A stretch of DNA of 64,000 nucleotides. Source: Comamonas testosteroni ATCC 11996 (GTDB lineage: Bacteria > Pseudomonadota > Gammaproteobacteria > Burkholderiales > Burkholderiaceae_C). The stretch covers positions 124,001 to 188,000 of the forward strand of contig NZ_AHIL01000043.1 in the NCBI RefSeq assembly GCF_000241525.1, given 5' to 3'. Positions 25,961 through 35,122 of the stretch are shown one piece after another. The notes beneath the pieces were generated by a model. The model was not told where the DNA came from, made no database searches, and saw nothing but the letters and a program-made list of their open reading frames with translations. The translations under genes and the position numbers were made by a program. The stretch's first letter is position 1. Every line of letters begins with the position of its first letter.

Positions 25961-26725
25961 ATGGACTTCACAACGCTTGAAAAACACCTGGATGCCTCGC
26001 CACTGCTGAAGGCGCACAAGCAATACTTTCTGAATCTGGCCCAGCCCGCCGTGGCCATTCGCCTGGGCCACACAATAGGCACGCCCCTGCAAAGCCGCTT
26101 TGGCGGCCAGCCCATGGTGCCTGCGGGCTTTGCCTGGCCCGAGCATCCAGACGGCCACTACCTGTTTGTCGGACAGGTCAACTTTGCCGAACTCCCGGGC
26201 GGGCCCGGCCGCCCTGCAGAGCTGCCGGCCAGCGGCCTGCTGTCGCTGTTCTACGGCTTTGACGAGGACGACGCCATCTTCTGGCGCGACCAGGACTATC
26301 TCAAGGCGTTCTACTGGCCGGACATCAGCGACATGCATGAGATCCAGGCTCCCCACCAGTGGGTCACGGACAGCCGTGCGCTTCAGTTTGAGAACGGCAT
26401 CGACCTTCCTCGTCACGAGGAGCTGCGCAAGGACTGGCCAGTGGAGTTCGATGAACTCCAGGACTGGCTCCATGGGCTTGAGGAAAGCGGCGATCTGCCT
26501 CGCGACTATCTGCTGGGCCGCCCCTCCTGGGACAGCCTGGGCTACGACCCCACGCCCGAGGCAGAGGAACACCCCGGCAGCTCGCACTGGCGCTCTCTAC
26601 TGACGCTGCAGTCGCATGAGCAGTTCCACTGGTGCTGGCAGGACGGCGCACGCCTCATGGCCTTTATCGAGGATGCCAGGCTACGCGCCAGGGACTTCAG
26701 CCATTTGCAGGTGGACTGCGGCTGA
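25961..26725 (+). CDS. DUF1963 (YwqG-like) family protein
   Basis: 254 residues from the ATG at 25961; an ATG at 25931 would add ten residues, and neither has a clear ribosome site. Core features are SRFGGQPMVPAGFAWPEHPDGHYLFVGQVNFAELPG near residues 45-85, LLSLFYGFDEDD and the end QDGARLMAFIEDARLRARDFS. These are hallmarks of the family. It is cytosolic, without catalytic residues I can name. The function is unknown. It precedes the L7/L12-repeat gene by 37 bp on the same strand and may form an operon with it. Confidence 0.85.
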   Translation: MDFTTLEKHLDASPLLKAHKQYFLNLAQPAVAIRLGHTIGTPLQSRFGGQPMVPAGFAWPEHPDGHYLFVGQVNFAELPGGPGRPAELPASGLLSLFYGFDEDDAIFWRDQDYLKAFYWPDISDMHEIQAPHQWVTDSRALQFENGIDLPRHEELRKDWPVEFDELQDWLHGLEESGDLPRDYLLGRPSWDSLGYDPTPEAEEHPGSSHWRSLLTLQSHEQFHWCWQDGARLMAFIEDARLRARDFSHLQVDCG

Positions 26726-26762
26726 CGCCAGGTTCAACAGCCACAACCATAAAGAGCAGTTC

Positions 26763-27467
26763 ATGCCCACACAAATTCCAGCAGAGATCCTCAGGCACTG
26801 GCAAAACGGTCACAAGATCGAAGCCATCAAACAGCTGCGCGAGCAAAGCGGGCTGGGTTTGAAGGAGGCCAAAGACCTGCTGGAAGCCAGCGACGAGCCG
26901 GACTTTGTCCAACATGGCGCAGCAGAGCGGACGCAGGCCATGCAGCAGTTGCGCGAGCAGCTGGACAAACTGGGCATGAAGGATGCCACTTTGCTGCTGG
27001 ACCAGCTGAATCGGGCCGACACCGTGCCCGGCAGCTCCTTCTCTTCCATCAAGACCACCACCACGACCGTCAATGGCAAGACCACCACCAGCGTCACCGT
27101 GAGCGGCGATCATGCAGAGGCCATAGAGGCGTTGATGTCCGGCGCGAACACAGTGCCCGCAGAAACCAGGGCCGAGGTGGAAGACGCCATGGCACGCGGC
27201 AACAAGATCGAGGCCATCAAGCTGCTGCGCGATGCCACGGGCCTGGGTCTTGCCCAGGCCAAGGACCATATCGATGCGGCCATGGATGGGATTGCGCTGG
27301 ACTGGCAAATCCTGCAACGGCAATCGGTGCAGGCCAGCGTCCCAAACCGCTTTCAGCCCGGAGCGCCATCGCCGGGAGAAGTCCCCAGAGGGCAAGGCCG
27401 GTATCTGTGGCTGCTGGTGCTGGCACTGGCTGCCGTCGGCCTTTGGTATTACTTCAAGATGCCTTAA
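26763..27467 (+). CDS. Membrane-anchored protein with two ribosomal L7/L12 C-terminal-like repeats
   Basis: 234 residues. Two copies of the L7/L12 C-terminal motif are clear: GHKIEAIKQLREQSGLGLKEAKDLLE (16-41) and GNKIEAIKLLRDATGLGLAQAKDHID (146-171). Between them lies a Thr-rich stretch with VNGKTTTSVTV. A single C-terminal membrane helix (about 213-231, YLWLLVLALAAVGLWYYF) ends the protein, so the repeats face the cytosol. In the ribosome this fold recruits translation GTPases; here the partner is unknown. The start follows a weak AAAGAG. It is probably co-transcribed with the DUF1963 gene. Confidence 0.85.
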   Translation: MPTQIPAEILRHWQNGHKIEAIKQLREQSGLGLKEAKDLLEASDEPDFVQHGAAERTQAMQQLREQLDKLGMKDATLLLDQLNRADTVPGSSFSSIKTTTTTVNGKTTTSVTVSGDHAEAIEALMSGANTVPAETRAEVEDAMARGNKIEAIKLLRDATGLGLAQAKDHIDAAMDGIALDWQILQRQSVQASVPNRFQPGAPSPGEVPRGQGRYLWLLVLALAAVGLWYYFKMP

Positions 27468-27521
27468 ACCCATAAAACACAGGCGGAGAAGGCTCACTTT
27501 CCAGGAGCTTTCGGCTCAGAT

Positions 27522-28970
27522 TCAAGGTTGCGGGGCAGTTGCATCGGCCAACTGCCAGCCGCCACCCAGCGCCTGGTACAGCGCCACGGCGTTTTCCAGC
27601 TGGCTCTGACGCAGGCGCAGCACTTCCTGCTGCACGGCAAACAGATTGCGCTGGGCATCCAGCTCCTCCAGATAGCTGGCGTAGCCGGCCTCATACCGAT
27701 CCTTGGCAAAACCCAGGGTACGACCCAGCACTTTTTCGCGTTCCTTGGCATGCTCCCACTGGGCTTGCAGTTGCTGGGAACTAACCAGGGCTGTTTCCAC
27801 ATCGCCAAACGCCTTGATGACCACGCCGCGATAGGCATAGGCGGCCTGATCGCGCTGGGCAGATGCCGCATCGAACTGACCCTGCAGGCGACCGCCGTTG
27901 AACAGCGGGGCCAGAATGCTGCCTCCCAGCGACCAGACCCGGGCCGGGTTGTAATCCAGCGCGTTGATGAACAGGCTGCCGAAGTTCACGCTCAGGCTCA
28001 CCTGCGGCAAAAAGGACGCGCGCTGTGCCGCAAGATTGCTGTCGCTGGCCGCCAGCAGCAGCTGGGCACGTGCAATATCGGGGCGGCGCTCCAGCAAGCC
28101 CGATGGCAAGCCAGGTGCAGGCATGGCAGGCAAGCTCATGGACTCGAGCCTGGCATGGTCGCTCAATGTGGTACGGGCCAAGGCCTGTGCCTGGTCGTCA
28201 CCGCTGCCGCCCACCAACTGCATCAGCACTATGCGCTGGCGCTGCAGCGCCAGAGACAGCTGCTGCACCGATTGCCGCACGCTTTCCAGCTCGGCCAGCG
28301 CCTGGCTTTGCTGCAGCTGCGAGATATAGCCCACACGCACCTGGTCGGTGAGCAGGCGCACCGCTTCCTCGCGCGACTTCACCGTATCCTCGGCCACGGC
28401 CAGCTGGGCCTGCAGCGAGCGCAGAGCGATATAGGCCTGCGCCACGGTCGCGGCCACCGTCAAATGTACTGCGTCGCGATCCGCCTGGCTGGCCTGCAGG
28501 CGCTGATCGGCGGCCCGGCTCATACTGCCCAGGCGGTCCCAGAGATCCAGCTCCCAGCTCGCTTGCAGCACGGGCTGGGCCGAACGCACATGCACCATCT
28601 GGCCGGTTCTCGCGCTCAAGCTGCGGTTGGCCGAGCCCGGTGCGCTGAGCGACAGCTGCGGTGCAGCCGCCGAGCCCGTCACATCGAGATTCGCGCGTGC
28701 CTCCTCCACCCTGGCCAGGGCTGTGAGTACATCGTTGTTGCGCGCAAGCGCCAGTTCCACCCAGCGACTCAGCTGCGCATCACCAAAGGCCTGCCACCAA
28801 CCGGTCTGGACTACGCTGGCACCACCTGCGGCCTGATCCGTGCTCCAGCTGGCCGGCACCGCAGGCTGAGCGCTGTCCGGGGCCCGGGTCAGACTGGGCA
28901 CGCTGCAACCAGCCACGAGGAATGCCAGCGCCAGGGGCAAGGCACGCACGGTATGAAGGGCGTTCTTCAT
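27522..28970 (-). CDS. NodT/OprM-type outer membrane efflux lipoprotein
   Basis: 482 residues. The signal LALAFLVAGC gives a lipidated Cys22. Two TolC-like halves follow, with the long helices typical of the family (for example LDLWDRLGSMSRAADQRLQASQADRD and SLGGSILAPLFNGGRLQGQFDAA). It forms the trimeric outer-membrane channel of a tripartite pump. The ATG overlaps the stop of the adaptor gene (ATGA), and it is the last gene of the operon tetR-MFS-adaptor-channel. Confidence 0.93.
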   Translation of the reverse strand: MKNALHTVRALPLALAFLVAGCSVPSLTRAPDSAQPAVPASWSTDQAAGGASVVQTGWWQAFGDAQLSRWVELALARNNDVLTALARVEEARANLDVTGSAAAPQLSLSAPGSANRSLSARTGQMVHVRSAQPVLQASWELDLWDRLGSMSRAADQRLQASQADRDAVHLTVAATVAQAYIALRSLQAQLAVAEDTVKSREEAVRLLTDQVRVGYISQLQQSQALAELESVRQSVQQLSLALQRQRIVLMQLVGGSGDDQAQALARTTLSDHARLESMSLPAMPAPGLPSGLLERRPDIARAQLLLAASDSNLAAQRASFLPQVSLSVNFGSLFINALDYNPARVWSLGGSILAPLFNGGRLQGQFDAASAQRDQAAYAYRGVVIKAFGDVETALVSSQQLQAQWEHAKEREKVLGRTLGFAKDRYEAGYASYLEELDAQRNLFAVQQEVLRLRQSQLENAVALYQALGGGWQLADATAPQP

Positions 28971-30190
28971 GGCTTGGCCTGTTCGGATGCAGAAGCTGCG
29001 GGCGCTTGAGATTTTTGAGCCAAATCGGCATCAATCGCCTGCTGGGTATGCGCTGAATGCTCTACTTTTTGTGCAGTATCGAGGCGCACGATGACCGACA
29101 TGCCGGGGCGCAGACGCGCCGCATCGGCCTGACCCTCATCGATGGCTATCTTGATGGGCAGACGCTGGACGACCTTGGTGAAATTACCCGTGGCGTTGTC
29201 GGCCTTGAGCACGCTGAACTCCGAACCCGTGGCTGGCGCAATCTCCAGCACATGGCCCGTGAGGCGCAAGCCGCCCAGTGCGTCCACGCTGAAGCTCACG
29301 AGCTGGCCGATCTGCACCCGAGCGGTCTGGGTTTCCTTGTAGTTGGCCACCACCCAGTAAGTGGGCGGCACCACATACATGAGCTGCGTACCGGCCGCCA
29401 CGTACTGGCCCTTGCGCACCGATACCTCGCTGACCTGTCCATCGCTGGGAGCATGGACCACGGTGTTGTCCAGATTGATCTGGGCCTGACGCAGCAGCGC
29501 TTCAGCCATCTGCACCTGGGCCTTGAGAGAGTCACGGCCCACGGTCGTGGCCTTGATCTTTTCCTGGTTGATCGCGATGTCGGCCTGGGCCTTGGCCACG
29601 TTGGTCGCGGCCAGGCGCGAGGTGGCGCGCACCTTGTCGCGTTCGTTCAGAGACACAGAGCCTCGCTCGGCCAGCTCCTGCACACGCTTGAGCTCCGCCT
29701 GCGAGCGCTGGGCCTCTGCCTCCACGGCAGCCAGACCGGCGCGGCTGGCACTCAGCGTGGCACGGTTCTGGGCCTGTGTCTGTTCCGAATTGCTCAGCTG
29801 CGCCTGGGCATTGGCCAGTTGCGCCTGGGCCTGGGCGACGGCCGCTTCATAGCTGCGGCTATCGATGCGCACCAGCGGCTGGCCGGCCTTGACCTGCTCA
29901 TAATCCTTGACCAGCACCTCCGTCACGTAGCCATTGACCTGCGGAGCCAGCACGGTGACGGCACCACGCACATAGGCATTGTCCGTGGTCACCACCGAGC
30001 TGTTGAAGGGCCACAGATTCCAGGCCCGCAACACGAGCAGCATGCCTGCCAGGGCCACGACCAGCATGATGAGCACGCTGCGCAATGAAGGCTTGATCTT
30101 TTTTGGCGTGGGAGGCAAGGCTGCAGCGGGTGAAGGGGCAGCTGTCGCCGCAGAGGCTGCGGGGGAATGGGGTTGTTGACTGTCGCTCAT
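28967..30190 (-). CDS. EmrA-like periplasmic adaptor (HlyD family)
   Basis: 407 residues from the ATG at 30190. A Pro/Ala-rich cytosolic start is followed by one membrane helix (SVLIMLVVALAGMLLVLRAW), a biotinyl-lipoyl-like domain (GYVTEVLVKDYEQVKAGQPLVRID), a long coiled-coil hairpin rich in Ala, Gln and Glu, and the second half-motif NTVVHAPSDGQVSEVSVRKGQYV. It would link the inner-membrane MFS pump to the outer-membrane channel. It is 16 bp after the pump gene and overlaps the channel gene. Confidence 0.93.
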   Translation of the reverse strand: MSDSQQPHSPAASAATAAPSPAAALPPTPKKIKPSLRSVLIMLVVALAGMLLVLRAWNLWPFNSSVVTTDNAYVRGAVTVLAPQVNGYVTEVLVKDYEQVKAGQPLVRIDSRSYEAAVAQAQAQLANAQAQLSNSEQTQAQNRATLSASRAGLAAVEAEAQRSQAELKRVQELAERGSVSLNERDKVRATSRLAATNVAKAQADIAINQEKIKATTVGRDSLKAQVQMAEALLRQAQINLDNTVVHAPSDGQVSEVSVRKGQYVAAGTQLMYVVPPTYWVVANYKETQTARVQIGQLVSFSVDALGGLRLTGHVLEIAPATGSEFSVLKADNATGNFTKVVQRLPIKIAIDEGQADAARLRPGMSVIVRLDTAQKVEHSAHTQQAIDADLAQKSQAPAASASEQAKP

Positions 30191-30206
30191 GCTCAATCTC
30201 TTGCTG

Positions 30207-32387
30207 TTATCGGTTTGAGTTCCTTGCCTGGGGGCCGGAGCCATCCCGGCCGCCATCGTCGGCCGCAGGGCTGCTGCGGGCGTTTGTGTCGATTTCCTGC
30301 TCCAGTTCGGCCTCGAGTTCGAGCGCCTGGGCGTTGTCCTGCAGGGGGTCGCGGCTGGCCAGCACGGCCTGCTCGCGAGTCTCGGCCGCCTGCGCGGCGG
30401 CAGCCAGGTGCGTGGCCTGCGCGCCTTCGATCACCACGGTCCGCGCCGGACTGGCGGGCCCGGCCTGAGCGCCCTCTTCCACATCGCCATAGGCATCGGT
30501 GGCCGTGGGCTGCACCACCACCGTGACACGCTGCGATACATCGGGCTCATGGGCGTTCGCTGCCTCAGGCTCTGCGAGCGGCGCCACCGAAGGTGCGCGC
30601 TGGGGCGTACCGTCGGTCCCGGCGGCTGCCGCCACCTGGTTGCCGCTTTGCCGTGTCATGGCGCGCACCATGGCGGCAGCCTGGCGCACTCGCGCCGAGG
30701 CTCCCAGACTCCAGAGCAGATACAGCAAGGCGATGGCGGCCGTCAGCGCAAACACATCGTTATAGGCCCTGACATTGGCTTCACGCCGCACGATCTGCGA
30801 CAGCTGCAGCGTTCCCTGGTTGGCGCGCATGGCGGGATCGGGCGTCACCTTGCCGTAGATCTGGTTCTGTATCTTGAGCCGCTCGGCCACCACGGGGTCG
30901 GTCGGGTCCATCTGCGCCACCAGGGCCACGGAGTAGATCTGCTCGCGGTAGGTCTGGTAAGTGCTCAGCAAGGCCGAACCGAGCAAACCGCCCATAGCCT
31001 GGGTCATTGAGATGGTGACCACGGCGGTGAGCATGTGATTGGCTCCGAACTTGAGCCCCTGGATGATGCCGGTCAGCATCAGCGGGCCCATGAAGACGCC
31101 CGAGCCCACCGCCAGCAGGAACTGGCTGAAGAAAAAGTCCGAAGGACGGTCCACGCTGCTGCGATGGTGATCGAGAAACGCGGCCACGGCGAACAGCGCA
31201 ATCGCCACCACAATCTGCTTGCCCATATTGGGGACACCGAAAGTAGTGGCAGACAATGCAATACCTATAAGCGTTCCAAGCAAAATCACCATGAATAGCG
31301 GCTGCATCTGGTCGGATGTCATGCCCAGCGTGCGCATCAATCCCACCACGCCGTAGCTTTGCTCGGCCGTGAGAAAGCGCAGCAAAATGGCACCGATCAC
31401 GAAACGAATCGTCGGCATCTGCGCGAACCAGCGCGTGTGGAACATGGGGTTGACGCGATGGTGCTCGATGTAAAGCGCGACGCTGAGCAACGCGATCGCT
31501 GCCACCAGCATCCAGGCCAGCCCCGGCGTATCGAACCACCAGCGCGAATAGCCCTGGACCAGCACCGCGATCAACAGACCCAGGCCCGGCACCATCAGGC
31601 TGAAAGTGACGAAGTCCAGCTTCTCGAAGGTCCTGATGTACAAGCCCGATGGCAGCTTGAGCAGCACCACGGCGGCAAAGGACATCAGTGCCAGGCCGGC
31701 TTCAAACAGATAGAGGTTGTGCCACTCGCTGTTGTAGAGCAGACCCGGCGACAGAATCCAGGCCAGCGGCGTGGCCAGTTGGCCCACGCCCACGCCGATC
31801 ACCAGCATCTTGAGCACATAGGTGCGTGGTGCGGCCTGCAGCATGTAGAGCGTGCTCAGCGACGAGCAGGTCGCTGCTGCCAGGCCACTGGCCGCGCGCA
31901 GCAGAATCAGGCTGTCGTAGCTGCCCAGCAGCAGATGCAGCACGCTGAGCGCCGCGTAGCAACCCAGGCCGATCTCGGTGAACAGGCGCATGCCGAACTG
32001 CTGGCGGAATTTATAGACCAGCAGATTGGCCGTCATATTGAACATGACGTAGGCGCCCGTCAGCCAGGCGGCCTCGACCGAGGTCAGCCCCATCTGTCCC
32101 TGAATCGTGGGCAGATTGGCTGTGAACAAGGCATTGCCCAAGCCACCGGTCAACCCGACCAGCACAGCAATCAGCCCGTAGCAGACGCGAATCCAGGGCT
32201 CGTGATGGGGCATGGCCGGCGAGCCGGGCAGCGCGGGCTTTTCATGCTCGGCCCAGTCCGGCGGGCGGCGCAGCAGGATGACGGGCCCCTGAGGAATGGC
32301 GGGAGGAGCTGAAGCCTGACTGCTGGGAGATTTCGGGCCTTCTTGATTGGCTTGAGCCTCCGTGGCTTGTGCTGCAGCTTGACTCAT
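30207..32387 (-). CDS. MFS multidrug efflux pump (EmrB-like) with long C-terminal tail
   Basis: 726 residues. About 65 polar residues precede the first helix (WIRVCYGLIAVLVGLTGG). The core has about fourteen hydrophobic segments of the DHA2/EmrB type, with LTGAYVMFNM and TQAMGGLLGSALLSTY. After the last helix comes a tail of about 155 residues, rich in Ala, Glu and Gln and low in complexity, which EmrB (about 510 residues) lacks. It should be the proton-driven inner-membrane pump of the tripartite system. GAGG lies before the ATG, five bp after the tetR stop. Substrates are unknown. Confidence 0.9.
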   Translation of the reverse strand: MSQAAAQATEAQANQEGPKSPSSQASAPPAIPQGPVILLRRPPDWAEHEKPALPGSPAMPHHEPWIRVCYGLIAVLVGLTGGLGNALFTANLPTIQGQMGLTSVEAAWLTGAYVMFNMTANLLVYKFRQQFGMRLFTEIGLGCYAALSVLHLLLGSYDSLILLRAASGLAAATCSSLSTLYMLQAAPRTYVLKMLVIGVGVGQLATPLAWILSPGLLYNSEWHNLYLFEAGLALMSFAAVVLLKLPSGLYIRTFEKLDFVTFSLMVPGLGLLIAVLVQGYSRWWFDTPGLAWMLVAAIALLSVALYIEHHRVNPMFHTRWFAQMPTIRFVIGAILLRFLTAEQSYGVVGLMRTLGMTSDQMQPLFMVILLGTLIGIALSATTFGVPNMGKQIVVAIALFAVAAFLDHHRSSVDRPSDFFFSQFLLAVGSGVFMGPLMLTGIIQGLKFGANHMLTAVVTISMTQAMGGLLGSALLSTYQTYREQIYSVALVAQMDPTDPVVAERLKIQNQIYGKVTPDPAMRANQGTLQLSQIVRREANVRAYNDVFALTAAIALLYLLWSLGASARVRQAAAMVRAMTRQSGNQVAAAAGTDGTPQRAPSVAPLAEPEAANAHEPDVSQRVTVVVQPTATDAYGDVEEGAQAGPASPARTVVIEGAQATHLAAAAQAAETREQAVLASRDPLQDNAQALELEAELEQEIDTNARSSPAADDGGRDGSGPQARNSNR

Positions 32388-32392
32388 AAACC

Positions 32393-32941
32393 TCAGGCCT
32401 TGATTCCGTCCAGAATGATTTGCAGGGCGCGACGCGCCAGTTGTTTGCGTTGCGCAGGAGTTTCACCACGCAGGGCGCCGCCCAGCATGCCGAACACCAG
32501 GGACAGATCCTTGGCATTCAAGGCCTGCTTGCACAGGCCCTTGGCCACAGCACGCTTCATGGGCTCTTCGAAAACCAGCCACATCTGCTGGCGCGCATGG
32601 ATGACCTCTGCATCACTCTGGTCCACCGTACGCCAGTAGTCCACCAGCGTGGCGGAGACAGCGATGCGCTCGCCCACCAGAGCCAGCAGCTTGAAGAAGG
32701 CCTGGTCGTCGTCGCGCCAGGCGATGGCAGCGGCCCGGGTCTTCTCGACCGAGCGCTCCAGCAGCGCCACCATGATGGCGCGACGGTCCGGGAACTGACG
32801 GTACAGCGTGGCGCGGCCTACCTGGGCACGCTCGACGATGAGATCCAGGGGAGCGGTCACGCCATGCTCGGCAAACACGGCATCGGCCGCGTCCAGCAAC
32901 TGGGCGCGGCGTTCGGCGGATGGAGGACGGGTGGTGGACAT
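32393..32941 (-). CDS. TetR-family repressor of the efflux operon
   Basis: 182 residues from the ATG at 32941 (MSTTRPPSAERRAQLLDAADAVFAEHG). The N-terminal helix-turn-helix is GVTAPLDLIVERAQVGRATLYRQFPDR, and a helical ligand domain follows. It is the first gene of the efflux operon and probably represses it until a substrate binds. The start is uncertain: a GTG at 32983 has a good AAGGGG upstream, but it would place the 42-bp palindrome inside codons 2-14; the ATG has no ribosome site. I prefer the ATG because family members begin this way. Confidence 0.88.
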   Translation of the reverse strand: MSTTRPPSAERRAQLLDAADAVFAEHGVTAPLDLIVERAQVGRATLYRQFPDRRAIMVALLERSVEKTRAAAIAWRDDDQAFFKLLALVGERIAVSATLVDYWRTVDQSDAEVIHARQQMWLVFEEPMKRAVAKGLCKQALNAKDLSLVFGMLGGALRGETPAQRKQLARRALQIILDGIKA

Positions 32942-32982
32942 GTCATCAATTATCGGACAGTTTTGTCCGATAATTGATGACA
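32941..32982. promoter_or_regulatory. Perfect 42-bp palindrome at the tetR start, likely operator
   Basis: Arms of 19 bases (TGTCATCAATTATCGGACA and its exact complement) are separated by GTTT. The palindrome lies right at the tetR ATG. TetR proteins bind inverted repeats, usually of 15-20 bp, in front of their own operon. The inner part (TTATCGGACA...TGTCCGATAA) may be the core. As RNA it would form a very stable hairpin. Confidence 0.8.
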
Positions 32983-33031
32983 CCCAACGTTTCCCCTTCC
33001 CTGGTAAGGGTCGGGCAATGCGCTGCCGGAC

Positions 33032-33949
33032 TCAGTCTTGCGGCAGCGCCTGCAGGCCGCGCCGGCTGGCGAATTCGCGGCGTTGTCCAGTCAGAGGATC
33101 GTCAAAGGCCAGGCTGCGTGCCAGCAACTGCAAGGGATTGGAATAGTCGCCCGGCTCCGGGTCATTGACCACGGGATAGAAGGCATCACCCCTGAGCGGC
33201 AGACCCAGCGCCGCCATATGCACACGCAGCTGATGGCGCTTGCCCGAAACAGGACTGAGCCGATAGCGTGCCCAGGCACTGTTGTGCTCAATGATTTCCA
33301 TCAAGGTGCGGCTATTGGGCTCGCCCGCGACCTCATGCATGCGAAAGAAATGCCCGCTCTCCTCCATGCGGCTCACGTGCTCGCGCGGAAAGCTCAACTC
33401 GGCACGGTAAGGTGCCACGGCCTCGTAGACCTTGTGAATGGCCCTGTCCCTGAACATCCCCTGATAGATGCCGCGTGTAGCGCGCTGCACCGAAAACACC
33501 ACCAGCCCCGCGGTGTCGCGGTCGATGCGATGAATCGGCGACAGCTCGGGCAGATCGAACTCGCGCTTGAGCCGTACCAGCAGCGTGTTCTGCAGATACT
33601 GGCCTGCGGGCACCACAGGCAGAAAATGCGGCTTGTCGGCGACGAGCAGATGCGCATCGCGATGGATGACTTCAGCCGCAAACGGAATCTCTGGCTCGCC
33701 GTCCTGCTCGCGATAGTAGTAATAGCGCAGCCCCGGCATGAATGCAGCGTCCGGGCCGGCCATCTCTCCGGTTTCGCTGACCACTTGACCGGCTGCCATG
33801 CGACGCAGCCAGTCTGCGCGCCCGACGGCGGGCAGGCGTTCGCACAAGAAGTCGATCAACAGCCCCCCGCCCTGGGATGGCAACACCACACAACTAGGGC
33901 TGACGCCATCGCGCACGGGCAGAACCTTGGGATCGTGGGAGTTATGCAT
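33032..33949 (-). CDS. RluA-family RNA pseudouridine synthase
   Basis: 305 residues. HRIDRDTAGLVVF at 140-152 contains the catalytic Asp143, with the preceding EVIHRDAHLLVADKPHFLPVVP and the later GKRHQLRVHMAALGLPLRGD typical of RluA/RluC/TruC enzymes. These convert uridine to pseudouridine in rRNA or tRNA; the target here cannot be told. It has no S4 domain like that of RluC/RluD. It lies upstream of tetR on the same strand, but the palindrome between them suggests separate regulation. Confidence 0.9.
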   Translation of the reverse strand: MHNSHDPKVLPVRDGVSPSCVVLPSQGGGLLIDFLCERLPAVGRADWLRRMAAGQVVSETGEMAGPDAAFMPGLRYYYYREQDGEPEIPFAAEVIHRDAHLLVADKPHFLPVVPAGQYLQNTLLVRLKREFDLPELSPIHRIDRDTAGLVVFSVQRATRGIYQGMFRDRAIHKVYEAVAPYRAELSFPREHVSRMEESGHFFRMHEVAGEPNSRTLMEIIEHNSAWARYRLSPVSGKRHQLRVHMAALGLPLRGDAFYPVVNDPEPGDYSNPLQLLARSLAFDDPLTGQRREFASRRGLQALPQD

Positions 33950-34097
33950 GGCGCGGAATTTTAGTGGCTGACCCGATTCCTGGACCTCATGGCGGCATGG
34001 CCCCCTGAGCTCGGGGCGTCATGAATGCTCCGACCAGCTGCTGCCGGATCAGCGACCGCCTGCGCCCTCGCCAGACAACGATGCGACTTGGCGCTGG

Positions 34098-35093
34098 CTA
34101 ATCCGTTCGGATATTGGCTTTGCGAATAGTGTTCTCCAGAACTCTTTTCTCCTGCTCCAGATAGGCCAGGAACTGGAGATGCCCCATTCGCATGGGCTTG
34201 AAGCCGGCTTCCGTCAGTTTTCTGCTCATCTCGAGGTCCGCTTGCAAGACCGCGATTTCATCGGCCAGACGCTTGACGATACGGGCATCCGTATGAGCGG
34301 GAGCCAGCAAGCCTTGCCAGGCCTCAACCTCCAGATTGCGAAGGGCCGGTGTCTTCGAAAGACTTGGCGTTTGGGGCAGCGCGGCCAGACGCTGGCGGGA
34401 TGTCATGCCCAGTGCCCTGACCTTGCCCTCCAGCACAAACGGCTGAGCCAGCGCTACAGGCAGCACGGCAAGGTCGATCTGACCACCTGCCAGCTCGGTC
34501 AGCACCTGCGGGCCAGACCTGTAGGGAACATGCACCAGATCGATACCGGACATCTGCTGAATCAGCTCCCCCGTCAGGTGCAGGCTGGTACCGATACCAT
34601 CGGTGCCCAGAGTTAGTCGCCCCGGTTTCTGGCGCGCAAGTTCAATGAGATCGTCCGCACTGCCTGCAGCAAGTCCCGGGCGGGCGAGCAGCGCAAACAC
34701 CGAAGAGGCAACCGGTGCCACGGGCTTCAACTCGTGCAAGCCGTCATAGCGAAACTTTGCCGGCGAGATCAAGGGAGCAACCAGCACCGAGCTGGCCACA
34801 CCGAAGAGCAAGGTATAGCCATCGGGTCTGGCTTTGATGACACGCTGCGTTGCAATGGTCCCCGATGCCCCAACCATGTTCTCGATGATCACGGGCTGGC
34901 CCAGGCGCTCTGCCAGACGCGGCACTACCAGCCTGGCGGCTACGTCCACACTGCCTCCGGGCGCGAAGGGAACTACCACCGTCAGTGCCTGGGCAGGCCA
35001 GAGCTGGACAGCAGCCTGGCTTGCCGGTGATAGCTGCTGCAGCAGCGGAGCGCCCAACGCCCAGGCTGCAAACTGTCTGCGTCGTATTTGCAT
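34098..35093 (-). CDS. Bug/TctC-family periplasmic solute-binding protein
   Basis: 331 residues from the ATG at 35093. The signal MQIRRRQFAAWALGAPLLQQL has three arginines and looks Tat-compatible. Mature features are LTVVVPFAPGGSVDVAARL, DGYTLLFG and VHVPYRSGPQ, all typical of Bug proteins, which bind carboxylates or other small polar ligands. The arylsulfotransferase-like gene precedes it by 29 bp, and the LysR gene diverges from that. No TctAB permease is encoded here. Ligand unknown; the context hints at an aromatic or sulfated compound. Confidence 0.9.
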   Translation of the reverse strand: MQIRRRQFAAWALGAPLLQQLSPASQAAVQLWPAQALTVVVPFAPGGSVDVAARLVVPRLAERLGQPVIIENMVGASGTIATQRVIKARPDGYTLLFGVASSVLVAPLISPAKFRYDGLHELKPVAPVASSVFALLARPGLAAGSADDLIELARQKPGRLTLGTDGIGTSLHLTGELIQQMSGIDLVHVPYRSGPQVLTELAGGQIDLAVLPVALAQPFVLEGKVRALGMTSRQRLAALPQTPSLSKTPALRNLEVEAWQGLLAPAHTDARIVKRLADEIAVLQADLEMSRKLTEAGFKPMRMGHLQFLAYLEQEKRVLENTIRKANIRTD

Positions 35094-35122
35094 GATGATC
35101 TTTCTGCTGGATCTGGAATGGC

